From Schistosoma haematobium (Eukaryota; Platyhelminthes; Trematoda; Strigeidida; Schistosomatidae): 64,000 bases of DNA. The notes under the pieces were generated by a model. It searched no databases. It worked only from the letters and a program-made list of their open reading frames with translations, and was not told the DNA's origin. Each line of letters starts with the position of its first letter. Position 1 is the stretch's first letter. The DNA is taken from NCBI RefSeq assembly GCF_000699445.3, contig NC_067196.1, forward strand, positions 92,351,364-92,415,363, given 5' to 3'. A program made the position numbers and the translations under genes. Positions 49,201-56,589 of this stretch are shown in pieces.

Positions 49201-52200
49201 TAGGTGATGCCCACCCTGAGGCAGCATGGAATGATATCCGAAAAGCTGTGGAAACAGCAGTGATATCTGCTAGTAAGGTAAACCACAAGGTTAGGGAGCA
49301 ACACTGGATCTCAGCAGCATCTATCGCACTGATAGATGCTCGGAAACTCATTCCACTTGGCTCTGAACATAATGAAGATCAAAGTCAGCTTAAGCGCAAG
49401 CTGACAAAAAGTCTACGCAATGATCACGAACAGTGGTGGGTAGCGAAAGCAAGAGAGATGGAAAAGGCAGCGGCAATAGGTAATAGCAGACAATTGTTCA
49501 GACTCGTTAAGGAAATCGGAATTAGGAACCCGACCGTTAGCGAAACAATCTCAGAGAAAGATGGACATATTATTCATTCTCAATCCAGGAGATTGGATCG
49601 ATGGGCAGAACACTTTAGGGGTCAGTTCAACTGGCCTTCAGCCACACTTCGGTTTCCCACGATCTCTAGTCAACCGGAATGGCAAATTAAGGTAGGTCCT
49701 CCGTCCCTTTACGAAGTTGAAAAAGCCACAAAGCTGAAGCGAGGGAGAGCAACAGGCCCTGATAGGATTACTCCTGAGATTTTTAAGGATGGTGGTCCAG
49801 TATTAGCAATGAGATTAACCGAGGTCTTAGGTAGAATTTGGGAACTGGACGTAATCCCATCTGACTGGTCTCAATCACTGATTGTGCCAGTCTATAAGAA
49901 AGGACAAAAGTCCTCTTGTGGCAATCACAGGGGAATCAGTTTGACTAATATAGTGTCTAAAATATTAGCTTCAATAATACTTCGACGCCTAACCAAAGCT
50001 CGTGAAGAACAGACTAGAGAAAATCAGGCTGGTTTTCGACCTGGACGTGGTTGTATAGACCAGATATTCACACTACTTCAGGTTCTAGAACACAGACACA
50101 CGTCCAGACGCCCCACAATGGTAGTATTTCTCGACCTTAAGGCGGCATTCGACTCTGTTGATCGTGAGGTTCTATGGCAGTGTTTGTCACTGAAAGGAGT
50201 ACCAAAGAAGTACATTAACCTTATAAAGGCTCTCTACTCGAACACAACTGGTAGAGTGAGAGTTTATGGCGAACTGTCATCAGAATTGATTACCCCAAGT
50301 GGTGTTCGTCAGGGCTGTCCACTCTCCGTCGACGTACTTTTAGAGATAACACTCTCCTCATCTTAATTTCCAGGGGTTGAACTTCTACCGGGAGGTTCAC
50401 TTGTTGACTTAGAATATGCTGATGACATAGTTTTATTTGGTGAAGACGCTGACAAAATGCAGAGTCTTCTGACCACTCTAAGCAACAATGCAAGCATGTT
50501 CGGGATGCGATTCTCTCCCTCGAAATGCAAAATGTTGCTTCAGGATTGGGTTACATCGACACTCGAACTAGTGATAGTGAGTGAAGTAGTTGAGTGTGTC
50601 AACCGCTTCATTTATCTTGGAAGTCTCATCAGCCCTTGTGGTCTGGTGTGTGACGAAATCTCAGCACGGATACAGAAGGCTCGACTAGCTCTTGCCAACT
50701 TGCGTCATTTATGGCGTAGGCGAGATATCCGTCTATCAACCAAAGGACGGGTTTACTGCGCAGCAGTTCGTTCCGTCCTTCTTTATGGCAGTGAAACATG
50801 GCCGGTAAGAGTAGAGGATATTCGTAGGCTACTAGTATTCGATCATAGGTGTCTTCGAAACATTGCTCGTATATCCTGGGACCATTGAGTAAGTAACACA
50901 GTTGTTAGGAAACGGGTACTAGGTAAGGATAGCAAATCAATTGATGAAGTAGTGAAACTTCATCAGTTGAGGTGGCTGGGACACGTGTTACGTGTGCCCA
51001 ACGACCGACTGCCTCGACGTGCTATGTTCAGTGGTATAGGAGTAGGTTGGAAGAAAGCTAGGGGCGGCCAAACCAAAGCATGGCACAAGTCCATGAAGTC
51101 ACTGACAAGTGGACTGAGTCATGTTGGTAGGTGTAGACTACCTGGTTGGGGACTGCGAGATGATAGCAACCGATGATTAGAGACCCTGAATGACATGGCT
51201 CAAAATCGTTTGCAATGGCGCAGGTGCATCCACTCTCTGTGTTCTCCTAAATTCTAATCTTCTGAATTCTTCATGTCCCTTTTTTCCTCTTTCCAAATTT
51301 ATTTCACTGGATTATACTCTTTAAATAACATCTCCAAACCCTAATCTTCCCGATTACTGTTTATACTCTTATTACATCTACCACTACGGGATTTGAATCG
51401 ACAACTGCATCTCTGTGCGTATGTGGTGTGGCAACTCGAACTGATGTACGTACGTACGAAGTTCTACGTTGTTACTGACTGACTGACAATACATCCTCGA
51501 CCACAACGAAAACCAGCCTGCCCCTCGCGAGTCAATCTTTCTCGGGTTTTGAACAGCCTACGAAGTACGACAGAAGCCAATAGTTTGGGCGCAATCGAAA
51601 GTAGACTTATTCCCCAATATAAATAAAAATATATATTTGTAATATCCCAATGAGTAGAAAATTGGATTTTCTGACGTTTCGTGGCTTAGTGTAAGTCACT
51701 TCTTCAGAGAATAAATAACCAAATTAAAATTAATCCAAGTTTAAATAGTACAACGGAACAATGCAAGAATAATATTATTCCCCAATAGTTGGTACGGAAA
51801 CGACATGGACCCTTTTTAAAGATAGGGAGAACTATTAACTCAATCCATGATGTTGAAACACTCTCTAGCTCCCAAACCTTTGTGAGCAGTGTAGTCATTT
51901 CCTTAACCAGAAAGTCACCACCATCTTTAGAAAGATGCGGAGGTAGGTCGTCTTTACTTTTCATAATGAATGTAAATGAACTCCCAAGTATAGTTGTCCC
52001 CAACGTTACTATACGCTGATGATGTAAAAGTCTGGCGAGAAATTACCGGAGACGCAGATGCATGCGTCCTTGAGGCAGATTGAAATATTGTGATTGACTG
52101 GTATAAAGAGTGGCTTATGCCTATCAACAAGACAAAGTGCCTGTACCCCGTTGGTTCGGTTTCACAAGGATCTCCGGGACAGTGAGTCATCATCTTAAGA

Positions 52201-53775
52201 CCACTGCCCACTGACGCGAAGTCACAGTTAAGGGGTTTAAAACCATGTGTGCCTTAATATGGACATTCACCAAGTTAGATACTACTATGTTCACTGCAGA
52301 ATACACAATTTTAGCGAGATACAAGCCTATAATATGAATTCAGGGTACAAGCAATTCCAGAACTCAAGGGTTTGCCACATAAAGTGCGGCTTCAAAAGCT
52401 AGACTTCTTTAATCTCTCATAACTTAGATTAAGAGGTGACCATAATTTGTTGTATAGGGTAATAAGAAATGGTTTTGGACCTGAATTATCCTCTCTTTCA
52501 CTTCACACTAGATCGGGACATCTCGGAAGACACAATAGGCGAGTCTAAAAGTAAAGAATGAACAAAACATCTGTAGCATACAGGTTTTCACACCGAATCA
52601 TCAATACTTGGAACCTGTTACCCGAAACAGTGGTGTCCGCAACTTCAATTAACTCATTTTGGAAAAGACCTGACACTCACAGAAGCAAACTAAAAGAAGG
52701 AATAGCATAGGCCGTAGGCCATCTGTCCTTACTACACAAATTCAGTCTACAGTAATAAGGATAGTAAGTTGGTGAACCTGTATTAATCCAGACACATTGC
52801 TTTCCAGTGAAGGTCCAGCTTTTCCTTGAAAGTATTCACTGATGGGGCTGATACCACTTGTTCGGGTAAGGCGTTCCAATGATTGACTACTCGATGAGAA
52901 AAACGAGACCCCACTTTAAGTTTATTAGATCGTGGTTTATGAACCTTCTTGCTATGACCTCGGAGATTATTAGTACTGGAGTGAGCAAAAAGATAGGACA
53001 TATTAACACCCAAATCATAAGTAAAGATACGAAATGCCAGTATGAGGTCACCTCGTGTCCTATGATACGACAAGGGGAAAAGATTTAAGCGTTTTAAACG
53101 CTCATCGTAAGGGAGTCTAGAAAGACCCTTCACTAATTTCGTTTCCACACACTGGACACGCTCAAGGTAGTTAGTATCCTTTACCAGACACGGGCTAGCT
53201 GCTTGGATACAGTACTCTAAATCTGGTCTAACAAATATTGGATATAAAATTCGAAAAGTTTCCTCGTCAAAAGATTTGAACGCTCGGTGAAGTGACCATA
53301 ACGCACGAAAACCTTTGACAGCGGCTGGTTTGCAATGCGTAGTTGTTTTTAAATCATGACTTAATATTACTCCTAAGTCTTTATGCTCTTGAACGCATGG
53401 AAGATATATATGTATATATATTTGTACGTCTGATACCTAACACATTGGCAACGCAGTTTACTTTAAACACTTACTTATGTGTCTGAAGAGTGCTGGAGAT
53501 AATCCTTGCCAAAGTTTAAACAGACCTTCATTTCTTATGACAGAGGAACAAATTTTAATAACTCCAGGGTATGATGAGTTCTGTAGTTCTCCATAAACCT
53601 GAATGCGAGTTTTAAGTATATCGAGTGGGTAGGTGACTAAACAATCACAGTTACGCAAAAGCAACTCACTAGTTTCTGAAAGAAAAGCGGCAGAACAACA
53701 CATGCAAAACTTTAAGGTTGAAGGATAATCCCTGTTTGTTGTATCCACTAGAGATTTCAGCGGACTAGTAGCCAT
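28202..53775 (-). CDS. SLC25A27: Mitochondrial uncoupling protein 4-like carrier (SLC25A27), 8 exons
   Basis: Join of minus exons 53775-53670, 53636-53475, 40674-40567, 40531-40368, 38792-38701, 34765-34597, 32164-31928 and 28273-28202: 1110 bp, 369 residues plus stop, all GT-AG, phases closing. Three carrier repeats are visible. Signature cores: [23 protein letters not shown] and [13 protein letters not shown]. Diagnostic UCP4 blocks: [55 protein letters not shown] and the C-terminal [14 protein letters not shown]. Such carriers sit in the inner mitochondrial membrane. UCP4 proteins are thought to modulate proton leak or anion exchange. A loop of about 45 residues between repeats 1 and 2 (exons 3-4) is longer than in vertebrates. 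The same gene holds a duplicated piece of exon 7 in its second intron (47685-47875). Confidence 0.88.
28380..28580 (-). repeat. LTR-like repeat, palindromic-head family, fragment
   Basis: Ends with the hairpin CATACTACTTATATCTGCC / AGCATAAGTAGTATGCATC, as at 39705-39745. Confidence 0.4.
28745..28835 (-). repeat. Repeat D, 3' tail
   Basis: (TTTA)n followed by AATATTGGTACAAGAGAGCG and ATATGCGCCACAC: the 3' end of repeat D on the minus strand. Confidence 0.5.
28975..29285 (-). mobile_element. TGAC-type RTE 3' fragment
   Basis: The minus frame has [51 protein letters not shown] and [15 protein letters not shown], the C-terminal end of a TGAC-related RTE polyprotein. In UCP4 intron 7. 29285-29889 has nothing recognised. 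Confidence 0.68.
29889..30220 (+). repeat. LTR-like repeat, palindromic-head family
   Basis: Starts TGTGGTGCGTGCTACTTATA with a GTAAGTAGTATATGACG mirror, then GTCTGGCAGCAGA, and ends ATCCGATTGTCCCCACCCG. The reverse complement of this order is at 39530-39760. Confidence 0.48.
30340..31814 (+). mobile_element. GTAA-type RTE with internal deletion (copy X1)
   Basis: 5' end ACGGCTACTGCCGTTCTC, then endonuclease frames: [28 protein letters not shown] (catalytic GDLNAKVG) and [10 protein letters not shown]...SDHHL. The whole reverse transcriptase is missing: near 31638 the sequence jumps to the RRKRWKWIG-type 3' region and ends AACTCGAAAGGTGTGAGTA. It lies 110 bp from UCP4 exon 7, in the opposite direction. 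Shares its ends and the downstream flank with copy X2 (44633-47545). Confidence 0.72.
31928..32164 (-). CDS. SLC25A27: UCP4-like gene, exon 7
   Basis: Acceptor TGTAG (32165), [20 protein letters not shown] and IKTRMMNQ (third signature), [29 protein letters not shown]. Donor GTAAGA at 31927, phase 0. Its 3' 190 bp and the intron beyond are duplicated at 47565-47875. Confidence 0.88.
32400..32592 (+). repeat. Shortened copy of the 24310-24665 repeat
   Basis: GATAATGTAATAAGATGAAG then directly GGTTTTTACGTGAAAGTCCG to TATATTATATAACTGTG. About 180 bp present at 24.4 kb are absent here. Confidence 0.45.
32593..33352 (+). mobile_element. CR1-like retrotransposon, C-terminal RT region and 3' end
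   Basis: A 236-codon open frame: [88 protein letters not shown] and [20 protein letters not shown]. The 3' UTR is short and ends CTTATTACTGAAGACTGAAG. The catalytic half is missing. A nearly identical inverted copy lies at 52740-53405 in UCP4 intron 2. Confidence 0.8.
33470..33700 (-). pseudogene. Penelope-like C-terminal fragment, second lineage
   Basis: [39 protein letters not shown] and LSLDLPW. This HxxETGH...LCxQ...LPW ending is typical of Penelope-type or related GIY-YIG endonuclease C-termini and differs from the element at 22.5 kb. No more of it is seen. Confidence 0.55.
33765..33930 (-). repeat. Family B hammerhead repeat, minus strand
   Basis: Minus strand: CTGCTAACGAGTCCC, GACGAAGTGTGTC, TTGGATTCCACTGCTGGC. 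The box is CTAACGA and GAAA has become GAAG, so the motif is dead. The flanking AGACTGATCAATTACAATCC is the family B end module. Confidence 0.55.
34030..34275 (+). mobile_element. TGAC-type RTE 3' scrap
   Basis: GGTGTAGGAGTAGTTTGG, AAAGCTAGGGGGTGG and TTGGTGTAGGCTATCTGG follow the order of the TGAC element end, with many changes. The open frame is lost. Confidence 0.5.
34597..34765 (-). CDS. SLC25A27: UCP4-like gene, exon 6
   Basis: Acceptor TTTCAG (34766), then [20 protein letters not shown] and [20 protein letters not shown], the strongest UCP4-specific stretch. Donor GTGAGT at 34596. Confidence 0.88.
34850..37860 (-). mobile_element. TGAC-type RTE, nearly full length, degenerate
   Basis: Minus order: 5' region (37860-37620), N-terminal part with [20 protein letters not shown] (endonuclease start), interruption by a nested insert (36568-37071), then [68 protein letters not shown] and the reverse-transcriptase entry [19 protein letters not shown] with [15 protein letters not shown]. 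The catalytic domain beyond is lost at 34850. Several stops and shifts. In UCP4 intron 5, same strand as the host gene. Confidence 0.75.
36568..37071 (+). mobile_element. TGAC-type RTE 3' end nested in the minus-strand RTE, 8-bp target duplication
   Basis: Frame [38 protein letters not shown] and [19 protein letters not shown], then 3' UTR and (TGAC)n tail at 37056-37071. ACGAGATT is duplicated exactly at 36560-36567 and 37072-37079, inside the endonuclease coding region of the older copy. Confidence 0.8.
37960..38215 (-). repeat. Family C repeat, second copy
   Basis: Minus strand: ACACGGGTTCGAATTTC (B-box-like), GGGAGCATCAGTCCCCTC, then divergence where the hammerhead sits in copy 1, and GGTCACCACATTAC further on. 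The outer ATTGATCAC palindrome matches 25650-25690. 38215-38700 has nothing recognised. Confidence 0.45.
38701..38792 (-). CDS. SLC25A27: UCP4-like gene, exon 5
   Basis: Acceptor TTCAG (38793), [13 protein letters not shown] and a [11 protein letters not shown] loop. Donor GTAAGT at 38700 leaves two bases. Confidence 0.82.
39530..39760 (-). repeat. LTR-like repeat, palindromic-head family
   Basis: Reverse complement of the 29889-30220 order: CACGGGTGGGGACAATCG, CTGCTGCCAGA, then the hairpin CATATACTACTTATATC / TATAAGTAGCACACACC. 38800-39530 has no gene. Confidence 0.48.
39875..40110 (+). pseudogene. CR1-type endonuclease scrap
   Basis: TTCAATATTTATCGTAAAGA / TCGATCAAGAAATAAG gives [11 protein letters not shown], as in the fragment at 2-271. 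The following AAACTTGTTGAAATACTTT block is also found inverted at 20990-21050. Confidence 0.45.
40368..40531 (-). CDS. SLC25A27: UCP4-like gene, exon 4
   Basis: Loop [13 protein letters not shown], then [17 protein letters not shown] and the second signature SPIDLIK. Donor GTAAAT at 40367, phase 0. Confidence 0.83.
40532..40566 (-). other. SLC25A27: 35-bp micro-intron in UCP4-like gene
   Basis: GTTTGT...CCATAG. It contains an in-frame stop if retained, unlike the 33-bp intron. Splicing joins S with DKSHVM across a phase-1 codon. Confidence 0.7.
40567..40674 (-). CDS. SLC25A27: UCP4-like gene, exon 3
   Basis: Acceptor CATAG (40675), then [18 protein letters not shown], the end of repeat 1, and a Ser/Thr-rich loop. 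Donor GTTTGT at 40566, one base left over. Confidence 0.8.
42140..42640 (+). pseudogene. CR1-like ORF1 fragment (tentative)
   Basis: [13 protein letters not shown] and, after a shift, [20 protein letters not shown] resemble the nucleic-acid-binding end of CR1 ORF1 (as at 57000-57180). Frames are broken. 40850-42140 has no assignable gene; a 102-codon minus frame at 41658-41966 resembles nothing I know. Confidence 0.35.
42770..43587 (+). mobile_element. GTAA-type RTE, 5'-truncated, well preserved
   Basis: Begins at the catalytic box ([18 protein letters not shown]), then [51 protein letters not shown] and an in-frame TAA. It continues in the same frame [36 protein letters not shown] and [16 protein letters not shown], ending in a (GTAA)n tail at 43574-43587. 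The best C-terminal copy of this family here, with one stop near 43208. Confidence 0.8.
43588..43960 (+). repeat. LTR-like repeat, AAGCCCATA family
   Basis: Directly abuts the RTE tail. TCGGTTACTATGTTAAGCCC, TTAGCCGCTTATCAATCTTG, CTATAAATACTGATGAACGC (a TATA-like site) and GATTATATACGAGGAGAGAC, then TTGGAGTCAGATACCGGGCC. Confidence 0.45.
44296..44500 (+). repeat. Family B hammerhead repeat
   Basis: Inverted end module (GAATCTTTCCATTGATG, GCTGCAATCGATCAGTGGC) joined to a tRNA-like head TTATTGGATAACGCGG / GGGTTGGAGTGCC and the hammerhead. 43960-44296 has nothing recognised. Confidence 0.6.
44433..44480 (+). ncRNA. Hammerhead motif, family B, GAAA lost
   Basis: Box CTGACGA (44438-44444) intact, helix II GCCC/GGGC, helix I CCGG/CTGG, GTC at 44468-44470. 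The GAAA box reads AAAA (44459-44462), an invariant G changed. Confidence 0.55.
44633..47545 (+). mobile_element. GTAA-type RTE with nested insertion (copy X2)
   Basis: Same 5' end as X1 (CACGGCTACTGCAGTTCTC). The endonuclease part is interrupted at about 45035 by a TGAC-type RTE. After 45700: [20 protein letters not shown]; then the reverse transcriptase: [75 protein letters not shown] and [13 protein letters not shown]; then broken frames to the 3' region [18 protein letters not shown] and AACTCGAAAGGCGTAAGTA. It shares the unusual shortened 3' end with X1. Confidence 0.72.
45035..45700 (+). mobile_element. TGAC-type RTE 3' end nested in copy X2
   Basis: Starts [20 protein letters not shown] and runs through [36 protein letters not shown] and a 3' UTR to GACTGATTGACTGA at 45687-45700. 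It breaks the X2 sequence between GAACATGA and GGGTTCGAGAG. GATTGG/GATGGG flank it as a possible 6-bp target duplication with one change. Confidence 0.72.
47685..47875 (-). pseudogene. Truncated duplicate of UCP4-like exon 7
   Basis: Matches exon 7 from GGCAGTACTT... to the donor GTAAGAC, including the signature [13 protein letters not shown] and [15 protein letters not shown], with few differences (LGTPAD has become LLTPAD; RTTASS has become RITASS). The first about 45 bp and the acceptor are absent; at 47876 the sequence switches to a minus-strand RTE ([11 protein letters not shown]). The frame is open across that junction, and a CCAAAAG upstream could serve as a weak acceptor. Same strand as the UCP4 gene, within its 12.8-kb intron. 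Confidence 0.85.
47876..48505 (-). mobile_element. RTE reverse-transcriptase fragment
   Basis: The minus frame reads [20 protein letters not shown] (motif A region), [39 protein letters not shown], then a jump over the YADD box to [40 protein letters not shown] and [10 protein letters not shown], a stop, and [18 protein letters not shown] at the exon-7 junction. A relative of the TGAC family but clearly different. Confidence 0.72.
48560..51489 (+). mobile_element. TGAC-type RTE, nearly complete polyprotein
   Basis: 5' end truncated inside the endonuclease ([10 protein letters not shown]). One frame runs from 48573 to about 51257: endonuclease ([33 protein letters not shown]), linker, reverse transcriptase and C-terminal region. 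A 3' UTR and (TGAC)n tail (51474-51489) follow. It is the reference copy for this family in the window, lying in UCP4 intron 2, antisense to the gene. Confidence 0.85.
48573..51257 (+). pseudogene. RTE endonuclease/reverse transcriptase reading frame with three stops
   Basis: The uninterrupted first part, 597 codons, carries the endonuclease C-terminal half and RT motifs: [74 protein letters not shown] (motif A Asp), [10 protein letters not shown] (motif B). A short in-frame deletion follows RQGCPLS. After TAA at 50364 the same frame resumes with [16 protein letters not shown] (motif C, catalytic YADD) and later [37 protein letters not shown]. Two more stops (TGA near 50886 and 51174) fall where relatives have Arg and Trp. 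Known role: nicking and target-primed reverse transcription. Recently decayed, not functional. Confidence 0.83.
51620..51774 (-). mobile_element. 155-bp hammerhead-bearing insertion with 13-bp target duplication
   Basis: TTATTCCCCAATA is duplicated exactly at 51607-51619 and 51775-51787, so this unit inserted as a whole. It has no coding capacity. Minus strand: TTGTTCCGTTGTACTATTT to CTACTCATTGGGATATTAC, then an AT-rich end. The same unit is at 21960-22130. Its hammerhead resembles those of Penelope-like elements. Confidence 0.8.
51666..51712 (-). ncRNA. Hammerhead ribozyme motif (CTGAAGA type)
   Basis: ATTCT/AGAA(A)AT helix I, core CTGAAGA (51707-51701), helix II GTGACTTA-CACT-TAAGCCAC region with one mismatch, GAAA (51680-51677), GTC triplet (51675-51673). 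All invariant core bases are present. Confidence 0.62.
51960..52700 (+). mobile_element. CR1-like fragment, second subfamily
   Basis: [26 protein letters not shown] (catalytic YADD), [19 protein letters not shown], then shifted coding for the C-terminal region to [20 protein letters not shown]. The TTCACCAAGTTAGATACTAC block is shared with 59430-59470. Faces the next CR1 copy tail to tail. Confidence 0.65.
52740..53405 (-). mobile_element. CR1-like C-terminal region and 3' end
   Basis: Inverted, almost identical copy of 32640-33350: [71 protein letters not shown]. It is cut at 53405, only 70 bp from UCP4 exon 2. Confidence 0.8.
53475..53636 (-). CDS. SLC25A27: UCP4-like gene, exon 2
   Basis: Encodes [16 protein letters not shown] (first carrier signature) through [18 protein letters not shown]. 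Donor GTAAGT at 53474 leaves one base. The intron that follows is 12.8 kb, the longest in the window. Confidence 0.85.
53637..53669 (-). other. SLC25A27: 33-bp micro-intron in UCP4-like gene
   Basis: Starts GTGAGT, has CGTAAC as a branch-point-like site and ends TTTAG. It is a multiple of three with no stop, so retention would add 11 residues inside helix 1, just before the YPLDILK signature. Excision gives AAFLSETITYPLD, which lines up without a gap to AATVAELATFPLD of vertebrate UCP4. Very short 5'-proximal introns are a known trait of schistosome genes. Confidence 0.72.
53670..53775 (-). CDS. SLC25A27: UCP4-like gene, exon 1
   Basis: ATG at 53775, then MATSPLKSL and [14 protein letters not shown], the first half of transmembrane helix 1. 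Ends at donor GTGAGT (53669). The frame also reads through the next 33 bp, but only removal gives the carrier alignment. Confidence 0.75.
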
Positions 53776-54009
53776 TTACACGAAATATCTTTCAAACGGC
53801 TATTCACCGATAACACATCAGTTCATGTAACAAATCTACATCAATAGGAAAGTAAACACAAATGAGCAGAAAATACACTGGAACGGAATCGGCAAATATT
53901 CAAAGGGACCGACCACTGACAAAGGTTACTGAGCCCTTGAAGGTCAAATCGTCGTTAAATGATTGGCGCGTCACCTCGACAATTCGTCAGCTTTGCAAAA
54001 GCGGTCAAA
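53776..54009 (-). promoter_or_regulatory. SLC25A27: Presumed UCP4-like 5' flank and promoter
   Basis: The 234 bp between the UCP4 start codon and the 3' end of an upstream CR1 copy are the only non-repeat sequence available for a proximal promoter. On the minus strand there is a GCGCCAATC CCAAT-type box (53961-53970). On the plus strand TGAAGGTCA (53938-53946) fits the monomer site of ERR/SF1-type nuclear receptors. No TATA box is obvious. The promoter role is inferred. Confidence 0.35.
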
Positions 54010-56010
54010 TCAGTCTTCGGTAATAAGGATTTTCACGTCATCCGCAAACAATAATGTCGACGACATAAGCAACAGCGGTAGCTGGTTAACGTAGAGAAGG
54101 AAGAGCAGAGGGCCTAAGATGGTGCCTTGGGGTACACCACTTTTGGCCGGCTTCCAATCGGATAGCGTTCCGTTAACCCTCACTCTCTGTCTGAGGTCAC
54201 ATAAGAAGTTACCTATCCACTCCCGTACATTACCTATTATTCCGAAGCTCGTGAGCTTCTGCATAAGACCCACGTGTGAAACTTTGTCAAATGCTTTGCT
54301 AAATTCTATGAATATCACGTCGACAGACAGACCTTTATCTAAGGCTGCTGTACAATCCTCTCTCGCATTAAGAAAGTTAGTCAAGCATGAACGCTTGTTA
54401 CGAAATCCATGTTCTGGAGCTAACACATTGTGTGGATCTATGTAGCTTAGCAACCTAACCCGAATAATCTCTTCCAGTAACTTGACGACAATGCTCGTTA
54501 GATTGACAGGCCGGTAGTTAGATAGGATCTGTCTCTGACCATCCTTAAATATAGGACTGACTTTAGCGTCTTTCCAATCTCTAGGGAGTTAAGCGAGTGA
54601 AAGAGACATGTTGACGAGTGTCGCGAGCGGTTTTGAAATAATGTCCGCAAGAGATGACAGCAGCCGTGGATGTAACCCGTCAGGGCCCGGTATGTTACAA
54701 AGTTTGAGGTTAGTTATCAACGGAAGGACAGTTTCCTCAGTCACATGTACAGATTCAATGGTTGGTATCTCGGTGTGAGTGGGACAAGTATTTGCTACAA
54801 TAAACGTAGAGTAGACTTCGCTAAAATAATCTGAAAAAGTCTCAGCTTTTGCCCGATCTGATTCAGCTAGTAATCCTGAATTTTCGTGTAACAGCAACGG
54901 GGGAATACCATCACTACGTTTCATTCGCCGTTTAACATACGAAAACAATCGTTTCGGACAAGTACGGCTATCATATACTAACTGTGGTTCGTAAGCGGTA
55001 CGGGATTTGGCTATGGTTTTCTTACAGATATTAAGGTATTTTTCGTACTAGCGCTTAAATGGTGCATGACCTGTCAACAAGAATAAGTCCCAGAAATGTT
55101 TCCTACGCTTTAACAGCTTCCAGGTTTCTTTATTAATCCATGGAGGGCAATGTGATAGCTTAAGTGTCGACCATGGGATAAACGGCGACGTTACGGACTC
55201 GAATGTAGCCTTAAACTTATTCTATTCATCTTCGATCAATCCATCCACGTCGACCGACCAATCGGTCGAGACAGCACAGTTCCTGATTGCCGGAATATTA
55301 GCTCGCCAGATATTGGGACGGTAGATAAAAGGCCGCTATCGAAACCACTACCTGGAGCTGTAAGCTCTATCCAGCTGATATGCGGTGCGTTGAAGTCACC
55401 AGTGATGAGACAACATTCTGCCATACTTCAAGAACAGATGTGTCTTAAGATAAAGTCGTCAGCCAGACAAGACGGACTACGGTATATTCCTCCTATAGTC
55501 ACTAACCCATTTCTAGATTTAATCTTACAACATGCTACCTCACATGTACCACTAGCATGAGCCTCCGATATGATTGACTGTATACGAAAGTGATCACCAA
55601 CGTATGATATTATACCTCCCCCTTTGAGACTTGAAACTATCACTTCTAATACAGATATAGCCTGCAATGAAAGGAGAACAGTCTATATCTACGGTGAACC
55701 AAGTTTCTGTAACAGCGATTATATCGGAACTTAATTCTTCCACCATCAGACTTAGCTCGGACGTTTTATTTCTAAGACTAAGAGCGTTCGTGTAGCACAC
55801 ACTTAAGGTATTTTGGCAATCAACCGTTCTACCCATACAGGCCTCGGAAGCATTGACTTCCATGACCTGACTACCCGAAAACCCTTAATGGTAAGGTTAA
55901 TTCCGCCATTTAACTTGCGAGTCCTCAACTCCGTAAGAGCATTCTTCCACTTGATTCGATCCTCAAGCGGCCAATCTGGTCGGATACGAAATTTTTATCG
56001 CGCCATTTAA
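54010..56010 (-). mobile_element. CR1-like retrotransposon with internal deletion
   Basis: Minus order: CSVCYTNALSLRNKTSELSL and DIIAVTETWFTVDID (endonuclease N-terminus), GDHFRIQSIISEAH, VTIGGIYRSPSC, CCLITGDFNAPHISW (endonuclease catalytic core); FSYVKRRMKRSDGIPPLL, LCNIPGPDGLHPRLLSSL; reverse transcriptase HGFRNKRSCLTNFLNARED, FSKAFDKVSHVGLMQKL (motif A), SGVPQGTILGPLLFLLYVN (motif B), LLFADDVKI (motif C). Right after FADD it jumps to the family's 3' terminus (CCTTATTACCGAAGACTGA). Frames are broken in several places. Confidence 0.78.
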
Positions 56011-56589
56011 AAGGACAGTGCTATTTTTCCTCTCTCCATAAATTCTTTTGATTTAATTGTTTATTACGAATGAAGACTACTGTTTTCTCTTTAATCGAAT
56101 TTATTTCTGTTTAGGTATTCGATTAGAGTATCGTTTCTGTTTCTAAATTAGTTTGACCTCGTTGCTTTTTAGTACTTTTTTCTACTGTATCTGTTAGTAC
56201 TTTTGGTTATTACAACCTACAATTTTGGTCATAGATCATTTTTTCCTCTGGGTATTATTGCAAAGGCTGGTACCACGAAGTTTGCATGAATTTAACGCCT
56301 GCGGTTTTCAAACGGTTCACTGGAAACTGTTGGATACGGCTTTGTTAACTGTGCCGTTCGGATGCAAACAGCTTGCTAACCGAGATCATCTCATTGGTAA
56401 ATGCTGCAAAAAAGTGTTTTTGCAAGCGTGGTAGGGACACATCGACCACGCAAATTGGTGTGAGGCAAACTCAGGTGAGTTCGAAAACAAGTAACCAACC
56501 CCGACGAAAGGAGGAAAGACAATCTTCAAAGAGATCCGTCTTAACCAAAAACTCAAGAAAAGAAGTTTTCTTATGTCCCCCATCTTCTA

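Larger units (their letters stand above)
51490..51958 (-). mobile_element. RTE reverse-transcriptase fragment split by a hammerhead insert
   Basis: 51958-51788: [56 protein letters not shown]. 51606-51490: [18 protein letters not shown] and [14 protein letters not shown]. Removing 51620-51787 restores one frame across the join ([15 protein letters not shown]). Confidence 0.75.
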
